From: Hymenoscyphus infarciens
Taxonomy: Eukaryota; Ascomycota; Leotiomycetes; Helotiales; Helotiaceae
Assembly (NCBI GenBank): GCA_001414345.1
Contig: LLCB01000088.1
Span: forward strand, 62,001 to 126,000
DNA: 64,000 bases
Direction of reading: 5' to 3'
Within the stretch, counting starts at the first letter, position 1, and the number at the start of each line of letters is the position of its first letter. Under the pieces are notes generated by a model, which was not told where the DNA came from, searched no databases, and saw nothing but the letters and a program-made list of their open reading frames with translations. A program made the translations under genes and the position numbers. Below are positions 21,566 through 32,814 of this stretch, one piece after another.

Positions 21566-23640
21566 GCGATAAACTTGATTAGGATGATTGGGTCACGTGG
21601 TTTACCTGGTGATTTTGGTTTCAGGGGATTGTTAGGTTGACTGGTCGTGGAAAACTAGGAGAATCATTCGAGGTTGGAAAAGACGGGTTGGCACATGAGA
21701 TATTCTCAAAACGGGGTTTAGCCGAAGCCTTGTCATTATACCTTCGTGACGATAAGAAATGCGTTGATGCTGGGGCTTCTTGGGTCCAATTATTACTCTA
21801 GAAGTTCTGGAAAACTTACTCTCATTCTCCGAGAGCATGCAGAAGAAGCAGAAAGGGGGTCTCCCAATTGCCCAAAGCCTCTCTCCTAAGACTCTCGATT
21901 GTCCTCACTTGGTGTACGCAGAACAATGACAGAAATTATTTAGGAGAGCAGAAATCATTCTACCCATTCAGAAATGTTTGAAAACCTCAGAACTTATTCG
22001 ATATATCTTCCAAGCGTATAGTTCTCCTTCCGGGGATGGAAAAAAAGGAAATCTACTGCTATATTACTCTATCCAGTAGTAAACCAGATTTTTGAATACA
22101 TCTCGGGGGGAATTATTGCATATACAAATGAACTCCCCGGCCATTAGAGCTACCTTATTTTTGCGAACCAATGCAAAATTGCGAAATACCGCGAGAAAGA
22201 CATCTTGCGCAACGCTGAAGTCCACCTTAAACCTTCCCCCCGGTCTCATCCTTCATTTTAATTAACTACAAAGACGGTGAGTACGCAATCTGTGCAACAG
22301 ACTCTCAACACCGCAAGAAGCCAACAACCCTATGCTGCGCTCATTTCACCTCAATACTATGTATGGAAAATGAGCCGCCCAATCTCGGGAGTGTGAGGAT
22401 ACGTAGAACGAAAGCGAAACAGAAGATTGATAACACTGTAACCGTAATCGCAACTTGCCATGCATATAAATCAGCAACATGCTGTACAAGTATGCTTACG
22501 GTCTTACCACTGCATCAGTCAAGCCAAGATAAACTCCCGCAACGCGCTGTCACCAAGGTGCAGAAACACGCAAGAAAAATAAAGCAACGAAACAAAACTC
22601 CCAAAGCAGCAATTTCGCGAGAACAAACCCAGACCCACTCAGCACCCGACAAGTTGTTTATCACATCTCACATCGCGAACAAGTCTCTCCACACGAATTC
22701 AAGATCCATCTCCCGGTCCGGAATTGAGAGCGTGACACGTCACAAACCAATCACACCACCAGTCACCAGAATAATCCATGTCATTCAATGCATGGCGGAA
22801 GTTGAGCGCTCAATTCGCACCCGCCCCGTGTCCATGCCGCATGTTGCAACCACATCATGCAGACGACAGATCTTCTGACCGCAATTTCTCAGCCTTTTGA
22901 GCCGCAGAGCCTCAAAGCCGGAGCAAGGTTGCAAAGTTGAGCTCACCAGGCCCTCCTTCACCCATGGAAGTGTGGTTACACAAGTCGGTAATTGGTGGAT
23001 ACATGATTGCTTGCTTATTTGTTGCCGTCTGGCAACACCCACACACCAATAAGGATTGGTGTGAGACTCGAACCCAAACACACACTTATTGCATACGATT
23101 AGGCTGAATGAGAAAGTGATGGAAAGAAACTGGTTTGTGCGTGGGATGATACAAGGTGCGCGACGGCCCGGCACGATTGGTAACCATGAGTAACTTGTGC
23201 CACTTCGTCGCTGTTATAACGACACAGACTTTCACGTCAGACATGTGAGAGTCATCGAGATTCAAGGCATTTCAGGCAGTTCAGTGTCCCCGATTTGGCT
23301 TGCTGTGACTTTCTGGGCGTGGGGTATGGAAGAAGTAAAAAAGAGGGCAAATCATTGAAGTTACAAGACGAATGAAAACCCGTCTACATATCCAGAAAAT
23401 ACCTATATATCTTACATAGCTTACATGTAGAATCGCAGGAGGAATCTATAAAAGAATCAAGCAAGAAAAGTGACCAATTTGTGTCAAAAACTCGACGACT
23501 ATAGTCCTATAGATATTTCGCCTGCGTCTATCTCCAAGAATTCCAAGCACAATTTGGTACACCTGCTAAATGCTTCATCCAACTCAAAATATAAAATCAC
23601 AGCTTGACAGGCCCATTTCTCGTATCGCTTCATGGGGACC
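21566..23640. other. 2 kb intergenic region
   Basis: This lies between the convergent pectinesterase and coiled-coil genes. A 171-codon frame at 22363-22878 is Lys/Thr/Ser-rich with no recognisable domain or splice structure; I do not call it. A T-arm-like stretch on the minus strand near 23060 does not fold into a tRNA. Confidence 0.4.
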
Positions 23641-25689
23641 TCATGGCTTCGGGGAATCCAAACGCAATTTACGTCCCTCCGCGATAGGTAATATTGAGCA
23701 AGAACCGTAAGATTGCGTAAATCCGTGTCTGAAGGCACTGGAAGGTTTATTGGCACCATCCGTGGACCATGTTGACAAGACGCTTTGCTGCCACTGGAGC
23801 TCCCACTGGGCAGTATCAGTCTGGCAATTACTGAAAGCAAAAAAATCCAAATAGTATTGAGCAAAACGGAAAGCATCTAGTTTGGACGTTCGAAGGCTGT
23901 ACAGAAGCCAGCGGTTGATACGATCGCTCTTATTATTCTCGTCAAACTTAGTGATCAAGTGTTGCAGGGAACAAAGTGTCTCAGTGTCCGGGAAAGGGGA
24001 GAGTAGAGTAAACATACAATGTTTTTCCGGGATGTGTGGTCGTTGCTTTTCCTGTAAAATGCTCTTTCCATCATCTCTTGCATCACTCTCTTCAAGAACC
24101 TGGCTTGTTGAATTGGCAGTGGAACTCTCGTCATCGTCAAATTCAATCTCGATTCCAGCTTCAATACATTGTCCACGTAAACGCTTAACATCATTTTGAA
24201 TATTAACAATGTCGGATTCGAGGCGGGCTTGCATCGATGGCAAATCATCTAGGAATGTTTTCAGATTTTTGTCAAATTCAAGACCAAAGTGAGCTTTGGT
24301 TTCCTGATCAATGGTAAGAGCATCAAACTCTTCGTTCATGTGCGCAAGCCTCTCCAGAGCAAGATCAAGATCACCCAGTCGTGAGAGATATTCAAGATGG
24401 AGGGGCTCGTATGGTTTCTCGTCCGACCACGAGCCCCAAAGAGCAGTTTCGGAATATGAAGAGTGTCCGCCGCTAGTGGTTGTAGAGTCCGAAACCGCAG
24501 ATTTGGAGACCCCGCGGCTGTATACCCGACCCTCTGTACGTGCCAATTCATATTCCATATCATCCAGCCTCACAAGTAATTCATTGTATTCGTCTTCCAA
24601 CGGGCCATACTCGTCTCGAACTGACTGCATTGCTTGGAAATGGAAGTCCAAATTCTGGCGGAGGGTCCCAGAATTTTGAAGTGGATCGTCCAACAACGTG
24701 AGCGGCGTTGCGATGTTTTCCCTCACGAAGTTCATGAATTCGTTGTCTGCATCCGCCTTTTTCGACTCTTTTATTTTCAACTCTTCGTGCTTTACTCGAA
24801 GATATGATCGAAAACTCACTAGGTCGACACGGGAGCGCTTCAATTTCCTCCGCTCCTTTTCAAGACGCGCGGAATCCATCTCCTCGTCACTCCAGTCATC
24901 AAGGAATGTTTCGATCGGGTTTGGCGAAGGTTGGATATTTGACATACCGGTCAGATTCTGTTGCTGAATGGTGTGGATATGAATCCTTGGTGATTCGTCT
25001 TGAGATTCGGACGACTCGTTCGCTAGGGGCTTCGGGGTCAACGGTTGCGAGTCGTCGGCCTCTGGCGACTCGATCTGCGAGTCTGCCTCCCCTCTTTCCA
25101 ATTCCATGCCTACATTGTCGTTTTCCCCTTTTTGCACATCTTCGCCTCTCATATCGTCTCCCGCTTTCTGCTTGCTTTCATACTCCTGCTCGCCTTCCAC
25201 TTCCTGTCCGTCGTCTCCCGCCTTGTCGTCTCGCCTCTCCTCCAGTTCTTCCTCGTTCATCTTCCGATCGTTTTCGCGTTCCTTCTGTGTGTGCTGGTTT
25301 AGAGGCTTGGGGCTTCGGGTTGGTGTCAACTCTTCGGTCAGCAATAGCCACCCGTCGTGGTCTTCGCCGCCCCTTTTGTCCTCGTTTTGAGTTGTGGCCG
25401 AGGAGCGTCTAGAGACATCAGGGCTTTGCGCTGAGCCGGTAGTGGTTGATAAAGGCGAGGATCGCTGGCTCCGGCTCCTCGCCTCAGGTGGTGTATCGTT
25501 GTTCCATCCCGTTGGGTCCCAACGTGCCGCCAGCCCATGATTCCCATGGCCATCGTCGTGCTGTTTTACTGCGATCTCCCGATATGAGTCTGTTGGTGAC
25601 AGATATGAGGATGGTGACTGAGTGGTGGTAGGCGAGCTGCAACCTTCCGTGGGGAATAGTGGAGTCAGGGGGCCGTGTGCGTTGTTCAT
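23641..25689 (-). CDS. hypothetical large coiled-coil protein
   Basis: This frame of 682 residues is counted from the ATG at 25689 (MNNAHGPLTPLFPTEGCSS). The frame is open up to 25887, but the extra 66 residues are Ser/Gln/His/Ile-rich and look like leader. No family is named with confidence. The N-terminal ~200 residues are disordered (Ser/Pro/Thr, then acidic Glu/Asp-rich, including EELEERRDD and EGEQEYESKQK). A central coiled-coil region follows (LEKERRKLKRSRVDLVSF, YEPLHLEYLSRLGDLDLALE). The C-terminal block (DRINRWLLYSLRTSKLDAF) resembles a segment seen in other unnamed ascomycete proteins. A cluster of CK2-like acidic sites is present. It is not obviously linked to its neighbours. Confidence 0.75.
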   Translation of the reverse strand: MNNAHGPLTPLFPTEGCSSPTTTQSPSSYLSPTDSYREIAVKQHDDGHGNHGLAARWDPTGWNNDTPPEARSRSQRSSPLSTTTGSAQSPDVSRRSSATTQNEDKRGGEDHDGWLLLTEELTPTRSPKPLNQHTQKERENDRKMNEEELEERRDDKAGDDGQEVEGEQEYESKQKAGDDMRGEDVQKGENDNVGMELERGEADSQIESPEADDSQPLTPKPLANESSESQDESPRIHIHTIQQQNLTGMSNIQPSPNPIETFLDDWSDEEMDSARLEKERRKLKRSRVDLVSFRSYLRVKHEELKIKESKKADADNEFMNFVRENIATPLTLLDDPLQNSGTLRQNLDFHFQAMQSVRDEYGPLEDEYNELLVRLDDMEYELARTEGRVYSRGVSKSAVSDSTTTSGGHSSYSETALWGSWSDEKPYEPLHLEYLSRLGDLDLALERLAHMNEEFDALTIDQETKAHFGLEFDKNLKTFLDDLPSMQARLESDIVNIQNDVKRLRGQCIEAGIEIEFDDDESSTANSTSQVLEESDARDDGKSILQEKQRPHIPEKHCMFTLLSPFPDTETLCSLQHLITKFDENNKSDRINRWLLYSLRTSKLDAFRFAQYYLDFFAFSNCQTDTAQWELQWQQSVLSTWSTDGANKPSSAFRHGFTQSYGSCSILPIAEGRKLRLDSPKP

Positions 25690-26016
25690 CACGGGACTGG
25701 ACTCCCCAATGAATTGAAGTAATGAAGTATGTATATGTATGTATATGTTTGTAATTAGGTTAGGGCAGGAATACTGTGTGTGGGCAGCATTGGGGATGCC
25801 GTGATTTGATAATTGGGACTGTTTTGGGCTCAGTTGGGTTGGGGTTAGGCTGGGCTGGGAGCAATGCACCAGATGCAACGGGAACACGCTGGGCTTTAAC
25901 AGCAGGAAGAGCAGAGCCTCCTACCTTTCCTATATCAGACCAACGCCGGGAAACCAGTGAACGCGTGAGGTGAGGTATGGAGGCGCTGCTTGCCATTCCC
26001 GGGCGAGACACAGGGA

Positions 26017-26054
26017 GAAGCCTCCAGGAAGCCTCCAGGAAGCCTCCAGGAAGC
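26017..26054. repeat. 11-bp tandem repeat
   Basis: The unit GAAGCCTCCAG is repeated about three and a half times in perfect tandem, between the divergent coiled-coil and DUF6590 genes. It is a minisatellite-like array with no coding role visible. Confidence 0.8.
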
Positions 26055-26570
26055 CACTGCATATCGCCTCCAATGCCCCAATTGGAAGGCCGGACATTCA
26101 GGCTCTAGAAAGCTCCGTAAGCTACTAGTAAATAAATAAATCAAAAGAATAGGGCGGCAACGCGAGCCAGGGTTGAGGGGGGTTCGTTCTAAATGGCGAA
26201 CACAGCATAGGAACATCCGTCCACCCCTCAAAATATAAGTTGTCATATAGCCTAGCTATTGAACACGGCACCGTGCAGTCTCATGGATGTTCATCATATC
26301 AATGGATCCAATAGGCCAGACAGAAGTCAGCTTCGTTACGCCATTCCAATCAGGGTGGATGGAAAATCCATGCACTGCAGCACTTGCTTTTTCCCTCCCT
26401 CCCGGATGTAGGTGTATGTATCTATCTACCAATATCTACACAGGACTCAAGTGGGTTCTGGGAATGCGGCTCCTTGGGGATGGCTACTTATGTGCAGTGT
26501 GAGGGCCCTCCTAAATGTTTCGGTTATCTTAAAAACGGGACATTGAGCTATCCTCCTTCCCCTTTCAACA

Positions 26571-28031
26571 ATGTCGAAATCCACGCATCACAAGTCCAAG
26601 GAAAAGGAGAAGTCGAGAGCTAGTGGAGCAAGTCAACCAACTGCCTGGTCTACATGGATTGAGCACCCAGATAATGGCAGACTTTATTGCTGGAGAACCG
26701 ATTCCAGTGGCCAAAGTAAGTTCACCAATTTCTGTTTCTGTTTTCTGGGTGAGTTTGTATTTATACTTAAATATTACAGCGGAGTATTACTATCAAGATC
26801 AAGACGCGCCTCGGACTATCCCAGAAGAACAATCGGTGAATGATGTGACCAGCCCTTTTCCGACCACCAATTTGAACTCATCAAGCGGTCAGTTACTCTC
26901 CCACTCCTATGGCAATTCTTTTCTGACCCCGATAAGCATATCCGACACCAGCTTCCACTTCAACAGCCAGTGGGACAACAAGTACCAACAACAAACCTTA
27001 TACCGTTAAATATGGTATGTCAAAACAAATAGTTCGGACATTTCCAGTTCGCGGACCTTGTAGAGTTAACTACTTGTGCAGGCACATCTTATCCAACAAC
27101 TCCCCCTGGGTACGGACAACAAGGCGGGTTTGGGACCAACACTTCCTACGCAACAAACGCCGCCGGTCCCTCCAATTCTTACTACCAGTCCAACACTACA
27201 ACTGCTGGGCCATCAGCCTCTTTCTACTCTCCCAATACTAGTAGGATCCATAGGCGCCTTCTCCGATAAGAGCTAACTTGGTTTAGATAACCCCCACACT
27301 TTAAATACCTATCCGCAAGGTGGCAGTAGTGATCTTACACCACGGGAACCAATAGTACCTATACATATCAGTAAGAACCCGAAGAATCGATACGAAAATC
27401 GTGCACGAACAGGTAGCCATAGCTTGACCCTCTCAAGCTCGCATGTGCTAAAGTCTCTCAGATTTCAAAATCCACAATAGCAAAGACTTCAGAGCTGGGG
27501 TCGTTTTCCAAGTCTTATGGACTGAACCCAAAGGGGAGAATTCACATTCGTACAATACAGTCACCACACACCATCATGAGACACCAGATAAAGGTGAAAT
27601 TTTCACCAAAATGAGGCGGTTCATCGTGACGGGCAGCACCGTAGGCCATAGCCAATGCGTGTCAGTATGTCCCTGTTCTTGGAAACACAATGCTGACCTT
27701 TTTGTGTAGCCCGATACTCACCTATCAGGGCCAAGCCACCAAAAAGGCTGGGGTGAAGGTCCACGAGCACGCCGTGGTGTACGTCAAGGGCACAACACCC
27801 TATACGTTTCCAGACGAACCGACCCTTCCAAACCAGGCAATCGAGATCTCCGTAGAGACACCCCGCGATAAACTGGAACCTGCATCCAGAATTCACTATG
27901 CGAAGACCTATACTGTCGAGCATAACTTGAAGGTCCACATAATTGGAAAAGTATCCCACGATTTCAGGAAAACCTTCAGCGCAGATGCCAACAGAATCCT
28001 GGACGAGGCAATGAACCGTTCTTTTGATTGA
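26571..28031 (+). CDS. DUF6590 domain protein with a low-complexity N-terminus
   Basis: I read seven exons: 26571-26715, 26780-26887, 26952-27014, 27082-27240, 27287-27412, 27462-27660 and 27710-28031. Together they give 373 aa in one frame. The N-terminus is basic (STHHKSKEKEKSRASG) followed by AWSTWIEHPDNGRLYCWRTD. A Ser/Thr/Tyr/Gly/Asn-rich low-complexity middle encoded by several small exons follows (GYGQQGGFGTNTSYAT). The C-terminal ~180 residues match DUF6590: DFKIHNSKDFRAGVVFQVLW, MRRFIVTGSTVGHSQCVPIL, EHAVVYVKGTTPY and SRIHYAKTYTVEHNLKVHII. The family is abundant in filamentous ascomycetes and its function is unknown. Donors include GTCAGT (twice), a weak site, so alternative splicing is plausible. 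Confidence 0.8.
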
Positions 28032-28735
28032 TTGCCGCCAAGCCGACACTCAATTCTTCAACCGATACCACGTTCTAGTTATGGGACCTCTGAACCAAGG
28101 GGGGTTACATCGATTACGTTCAGTTCGAACTCATGAATTACTATACGTTGGCAGCTATCTGTCGACGGATCTAAACGTTAACATTTCTTTACGTATACGC
28201 CGCATATATGCGATTTTCCTTCACGTTTTCCTATCGAGTTATTTCATTTCTTCGGATGTTGAGAGCGAGTAGGATAGGCAACGGGACTGCTCGGTGAGAG
28301 CGATGCTTTGTCACGAGTCTCCTTTTGACCTTATCAAATTACGTTTGCGGGATCGGATGTGACCATTTACGAGGCATCTATGATGCGAATATTTATTACG
28401 ACAGATTTGTTAGTTATTTGCTTTATAGTACATTCAATTGACAGCATATTTATCTTGCATTCAACCATTTTGCACTTCTGCTGTCTCCTTGCGAATTAGC
28501 TTACAGAAACAAGACCCCGCAGGACTTCTAAATAACTTTCATTTTAGACTTATCACATAGTCTCTTGATTGGTCAGGGAACTAGCTCCATGTATCATAGT
28601 GTGATTTTAAATTTGTGCCCCTGGTAGCAGGCGTTGCCGCAGGGGAAGACAGGACTTGGACAGAAACAATTGGACCTTAGTTATTCTGAAATTTAAGCCT
28701 CCCAGAGTAAATAATCGTTCCCCAATTTGCTCAAG
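28032..28735. other. intergenic region, no gene seen
   Basis: This is the 3' flank of the DUF6590 gene. The frame at 28024-28272 is in another phase and has no structure. Nothing else was recognised before the MITE at 28736. Confidence 0.4.
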
Positions 28736-28941
28736 TAAGAAGATTGGCCATTGCTCTTCAGCACCCTTTATCTTGTTATAGGAGATAACTTCGTTCTACC
28801 TATTACTCGAGGCGGCTTTGACAGTTAAGAAAAGTCGTTTTTGAATATTGTAAACTTTCTCAAACAATAGTCCTTAATATTCAGAACAGTTCGTATATGG
28901 ATGGGTGAATTGGGTGACTGAGAGCAACTAACTCTTTCATA
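28736..28941. mobile_element. MITE-like inverted-repeat element, copy 2
   Basis: The left end is AGTAAGAAGATTGGCCATTG, then CTCTTCAGCACCC. The right end is GGGTGACTGAGAGCAACTAA, then CTCTTTCA. They form an imperfect terminal inverted repeat of about 30 bp, flanked by TA at 28736-28737 and 28940-28941. The core contains TTTCTCAAACAATA, matching in reverse the core of copy 1. It is about 200 bp with no coding capacity. The TA duplication and small size suggest a Tc1/mariner-type non-autonomous element. Confidence 0.65.
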
Positions 28942-29363
28942 CACCACAATACCTACGAAAGCACAGCCTCCATAAACAACATTAAACTTATTCGGATTGT
29001 TCCAAACAGCGATTAATTTCATATGTAAACATGGAAGTGTTCACTTGATCCAACCGCGAGTTTCAAATTGAAATTTTAACCAGGAAGGTTACCCCTAATT
29101 TAAGCGAAAGTCACCCTCACGATGCCCGTCCCGTCGGCATACAAATTGTAATAGGACATTAATCTCATGAGTTCCATATTCGTTGATTCAAGAGAAGAGC
29201 AACTAAACGTCAATTCCGTAAAGGGGGTATAAAGATACAGCAGCCCTTCTCTCGGTGATGAAATTCAAATTTCCACCCAAAACAAGAAAGCCCCAAAGCA
29301 CTCCCAGACGGACCCTTACCACCCCATATTTCTCCCGACTTGACCCTCAACAGCCCTCAACCC

Positions 29364-30515
29364 CTAACATCTCCTCCGAGCCATTAATGCATTCAAACCC
29401 CACTTGATACCAAAAAACACAAACACCCCCGCGAAGAAACACCCAACAATTTTCTCAAATTCCGAATCCCTTAATGCAAACGCATAGTTCGGGATCCCTA
29501 AAGGTATACTACCATCAACAGCCTGTGCCTCGACAAAATGAAAACCGGAGAAAATAGCGTGGCGAGTAACATTACCACTTATTCCCATACCCGTGCTGTT
29601 GAGAAGATTAACTGGATGAGTGTGGTTCGTATTCTCCCAAGCAATGTCGCGGAGAGCAATATGAGCGAATTCCGAATTCTTGGAGGAGTGTCTGGTGATA
29701 GCGTGAGATGTCTCAACATTTTGGGTCATTTCTTCGACACCATTTCCCCTCCTCCAATTGACAGCAACATCTCCCTGACCCGACGATTGAGTCCAATTTA
29801 TGAACTTAAGGTAGGTAGTTTTAATACATTCTCCGAAATGGCGTTCTTTTGAATGATTCTCCCCTTCAAGAACTGGTGCTGTGGCATTTCCATTCACCAC
29901 ATCCCCAGCTCCCCTCTTCAAATTTATATGACCCTTAGAACCCGAATGATGAAAAAACTCTTTAAACTCGTACCAAGGATGAGCCCACCATTCTTCCCAT
30001 GTGCGTGTAAATATTAATCTCTTCCCTAGTCCACCAGCTTGTGTTACAGTTCTCTTCCCAAAAGTATCAGTACCAGTACCAGTACCAGTACCAGAGCCAG
30101 AGCCAGTATTATGTACACAAATGATAGCACGACCGTGAAGAAATTTGTCCCGGCAAGCGTTGGTTGGCGTAACTTCGATGCTGCGTGCGTGTTCGATGTG
30201 TTCGGCAGGAGCGTGAGAGGTTCCTTCCGTGTCGGGATGGATGACATGAAGCCAGTCGGCATAACCGTAGTTGGAAATTGATCTGATGGGGATGGGCGCC
30301 ATCTCGGCTTTCGGATTTGGAAGGAATTTCTGTGTTTTGGGAACTTGAGGGAAGGTACGGACAGATAGCTGTGAGCTTGAAATGGGCGACGTTGAACGTG
30401 GATATATATCGATACAGCGAACAAACAATATGTGAAATACTTGGACGAAGAGAAGAAATACCAGAAAGTTGGGAAAGTATTTGATTTTAACAAACGCTAG
30501 CGATAAGGCATCCAT
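29364..30515 (-). CDS. hypothetical protein with N- and C-terminal membrane segments
   Basis: This is a single-exon frame of 383 residues, not recognised. An N-terminal hydrophobic segment (FPNFLVFLLFVQVFHILFV) could be a signal anchor. A C-terminal one (IVGCFFAGVFVFFGIKWGL) is followed by a short basic tail (MARRRC). The region between is rich in N-glycosylation sequons (NGNAT, NWTQ, ENHS, NHTH, NSTG, NVTR), which fits a luminal or extracellular location. A GSGSGTGTGTGTD run is encoded by a hexanucleotide repeat. A KKLI-type or protease motif was not seen. It may be lineage-specific. The ATG at 30515 is chosen because it gives the complete hydrophobic segment. Confidence 0.6.
   Translation of the reverse strand: MDALSLAFVKIKYFPNFLVFLLFVQVFHILFVRCIDIYPRSTSPISSSQLSVRTFPQVPKTQKFLPNPKAEMAPIPIRSISNYGYADWLHVIHPDTEGTSHAPAEHIEHARSIEVTPTNACRDKFLHGRAIICVHNTGSGSGTGTGTGTDTFGKRTVTQAGGLGKRLIFTRTWEEWWAHPWYEFKEFFHHSGSKGHINLKRGAGDVVNGNATAPVLEGENHSKERHFGECIKTTYLKFINWTQSSGQGDVAVNWRRGNGVEEMTQNVETSHAITRHSSKNSEFAHIALRDIAWENTNHTHPVNLLNSTGMGISGNVTRHAIFSGFHFVEAQAVDGSIPLGIPNYAFALRDSEFEKIVGCFFAGVFVFFGIKWGLNALMARRRC
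30067..30108. repeat. hexanucleotide repeat within a coding region
   Basis: On the plus strand about four units of ACCAGT followed by two of AGCCAG lie inside the two-membrane-segment gene. They encode the alternating Gly-Ser/Gly-Thr run, so length variation would stay in frame. Confidence 0.75.
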
Positions 30516-30970
30516 TCATGCATCATAAACGACGTTGAAGAAGCCGTCTCTTTTTCGGCAGCGGACGGTCCAAAACTAAGCGCATGAATAGCCCTACAAA
30601 AGAGCCTCAAACCTAACTAATAATCTGGCGTAAGATCTAGTGCATTTGGCGCCGTATTTTTGGCATCACTTCCTTTGAAGTGACCTCAAAAATATTGGGA
30701 ACGCCCGGTTGCCATAATGAATTTGGAAGGAAATTTGAAAGAACCAGGAAATGAAGATTCAAGAGGTAGAAATATGAGACAGCTATTCTCGCAAATCCCC
30801 ACTTCGATCGTCTCATCATCTAATCATGTATAATATCATACATACCATACAGAAGAATACATCCCCACCCACGCATTCATTCGTCACAAATTTATGATTT
30901 TTTTGGGCTTCAGATGGTACGTGTCTCCCAAGTCATTATTCCCCTATAATTTTCTTCCTCTCTGTCCTCT

Positions 30971-32814
30971 TCACCGTCTTGGCATTCCCCGACCTCTACC
31001 TCTAATTGCCCTCTGCGCTGCTCCTGGCGGTAAACCCCGCTGAGGAGCTTGAGGCGCTGCGCTCTCCTCATTTCGGATCGTCTCATCGACACTCAAAATC
31101 AAACAACTGGCTTCTGTTGCCGCCTGGATTGCGTTAACCTTTACCAATGCTGGCTCCCACACGAAAGCCTCGAGATTGTCTCGAACACCTTCGTTTACAA
31201 AATCCACACCTGCCCAAATATTTCCCTTTCTGTGCTCAACGCGTAACTTGTTGAGGATGTCGGTTGCGTCAAATCCAGCATTGTCGCAAAGTTGGCGAGG
31301 GATAACCTCTAAAGCTTTGGCGAAGGACTTGATGATGGCTTGCTGTTTATGCGGTACATTCTTATCGGCATAACGGTGGAGGTATGCTGAGACTTCCATT
31401 TCGCATGCACCGCCTCCAGCAACGATGGTGTTGTTCTTGATAGCACGCTTGACAATCATGATAGCATCGTGAAGAGAACGCTCAACTTCAGCAATGAATT
31501 GCTCGGCACCACCACGTAGCACAAGCGTGCATGTTTGTGCTTCTGGGCAATCCTCGAAGAAATTGAAACGCTCCCCACCGATTTGACGCTCATCGAAACT
31601 ACCGCAAGTTCCGAGATGCTCAGGGTGGATATCAGAACAGGTGGATTGTATGGATCCCCCAGTTGCTTGGATAACACGCTCAAGATCACCAGCCGACACT
31701 CGTCCTGCGCAAAAAATATCACGGTCTGCAAAGTACTGTGTTGCTAAATCACCAATAGGGAGTTTAGAAAGCACAACCTTGGCACCAGTCTTGTATAGAG
31801 CCTCCATCTTGTTGTAAATAATCTGCCATTCTGCATCGACAATAGCTTGGTATTCGGAAACCTGTTCAACTCGGACTTCGGCGTTGTCTTTCTCAGATTT
31901 GAGCTCGAGCTCGACGTTTAGGCAGACGATTTTTGGGTTCTTGAAGGTTTTTGGTTGTTGTTCGAAACCGGCGTATGAGAACGTCTTCTTGAATGCGACA
32001 CCGTTGACGAAGAGAGAATCGGTCAGTGAACCACCGGGGATTTTCTTAATTCCGATAAGATTTTCGTTGAGGTCCTCCTGGTCAAGGGAAAGAACGGCAT
32101 CAACGACCACTGTGAAATGTTAGCCAATTTCGTCTTCCAAGTATACAATCTGAAGCCTTACTCTTGGTGAAGAATGGGGTGTTTCTCTTGATCAATTTAC
32201 TGCTCATTGCTGTAGCAGCCAATTTACTCAAGGTCTCCCTCTTGTTGCCCTCACTCGTGTTGACAGCAATTTCCTTGATTTTATTAACCGCCATGGTCGA
32301 AGCTCTCCGCAGGCCCTTGATGATGGTCTGCGAGCTGATTCCTTGTTCAACATGTTCCTTTATCTCCTTCAAAATCTCTCCTGCAAGGACAACCACGGAT
32401 GTTGTGCCATCTCCAACCTCGGCGTCCTGCGATCTCGCGATGTCTGTGAGGATTCGGGCTGCGGGGTGTACGATATCCAGGAGCTATCTCTCATCAGTTC
32501 CCAAGTCCCGGAATGATTCCGCCTTGTTCGCATACCTTCATAACAGTTGCGCCATCGTTTGTGATGGTTTGTCTGCCATTCTCATCCACAAGTAACAAAT
32601 CTCCACCATAAGGCCCCAGAGTACTTCGGATCGTAGCTTGCACTGCTAAACAAGCATTGATATTCGAGATGATTTGACCCTTTCCCTGGGATGAATCCGT
32701 GCCTGTAGACAAAGAAAATGTTAGTTTTAAAAGCTCTATAAATATTTTCAAGCTGTTGACTGACTAACCCTCTTTCAGCACAATAATAGTTGGTGTCTGG
32801 CCACCGAAAGACAT
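30971..32814 (-). CDS. CCT7: T-complex protein 1 subunit eta
   Basis: Eta subunit of the cytosolic TRiC/CCT chaperonin, which folds actin, tubulin and WD40 proteins with ATP. There are four exons on the minus strand: 32814-32769, 32702-32536, 32483-32162 and 32109-30971. They join to 557 aa, the usual length. The start [16 protein letters not shown] joins [17 protein letters not shown]. The ATP-binding and hydrolysis motifs are [18 protein letters not shown] and [24 protein letters not shown] is diagnostic of eta, and [14 protein letters not shown] is the late ATP-site block. The C-terminus GRGRGMPRR is a flexible Gly/Arg tail. Splice signals are standard. It shares orientation with POL2 upstream but is separated by about 1.9 kb. 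Confidence 0.96.

Noticed and set aside
22363..22878. 171-codon frame, Lys/Thr/Ser-rich
   Set aside because: Composition-driven, no start context or splice sites, no recognisable family.
23045..23130. T-arm-like GGGTTCGAGTCTC on the minus strand
   Set aside because: No matching acceptor, D-arm or anticodon stem at the right distances; not a tRNA.
25690..25887. 66-codon N-terminal extension of the coiled-coil protein
   Set aside because: Ser/Gln/His/Ile-rich with repeated short TATGT units; the ATG at 25689 starts a better protein-like sequence.
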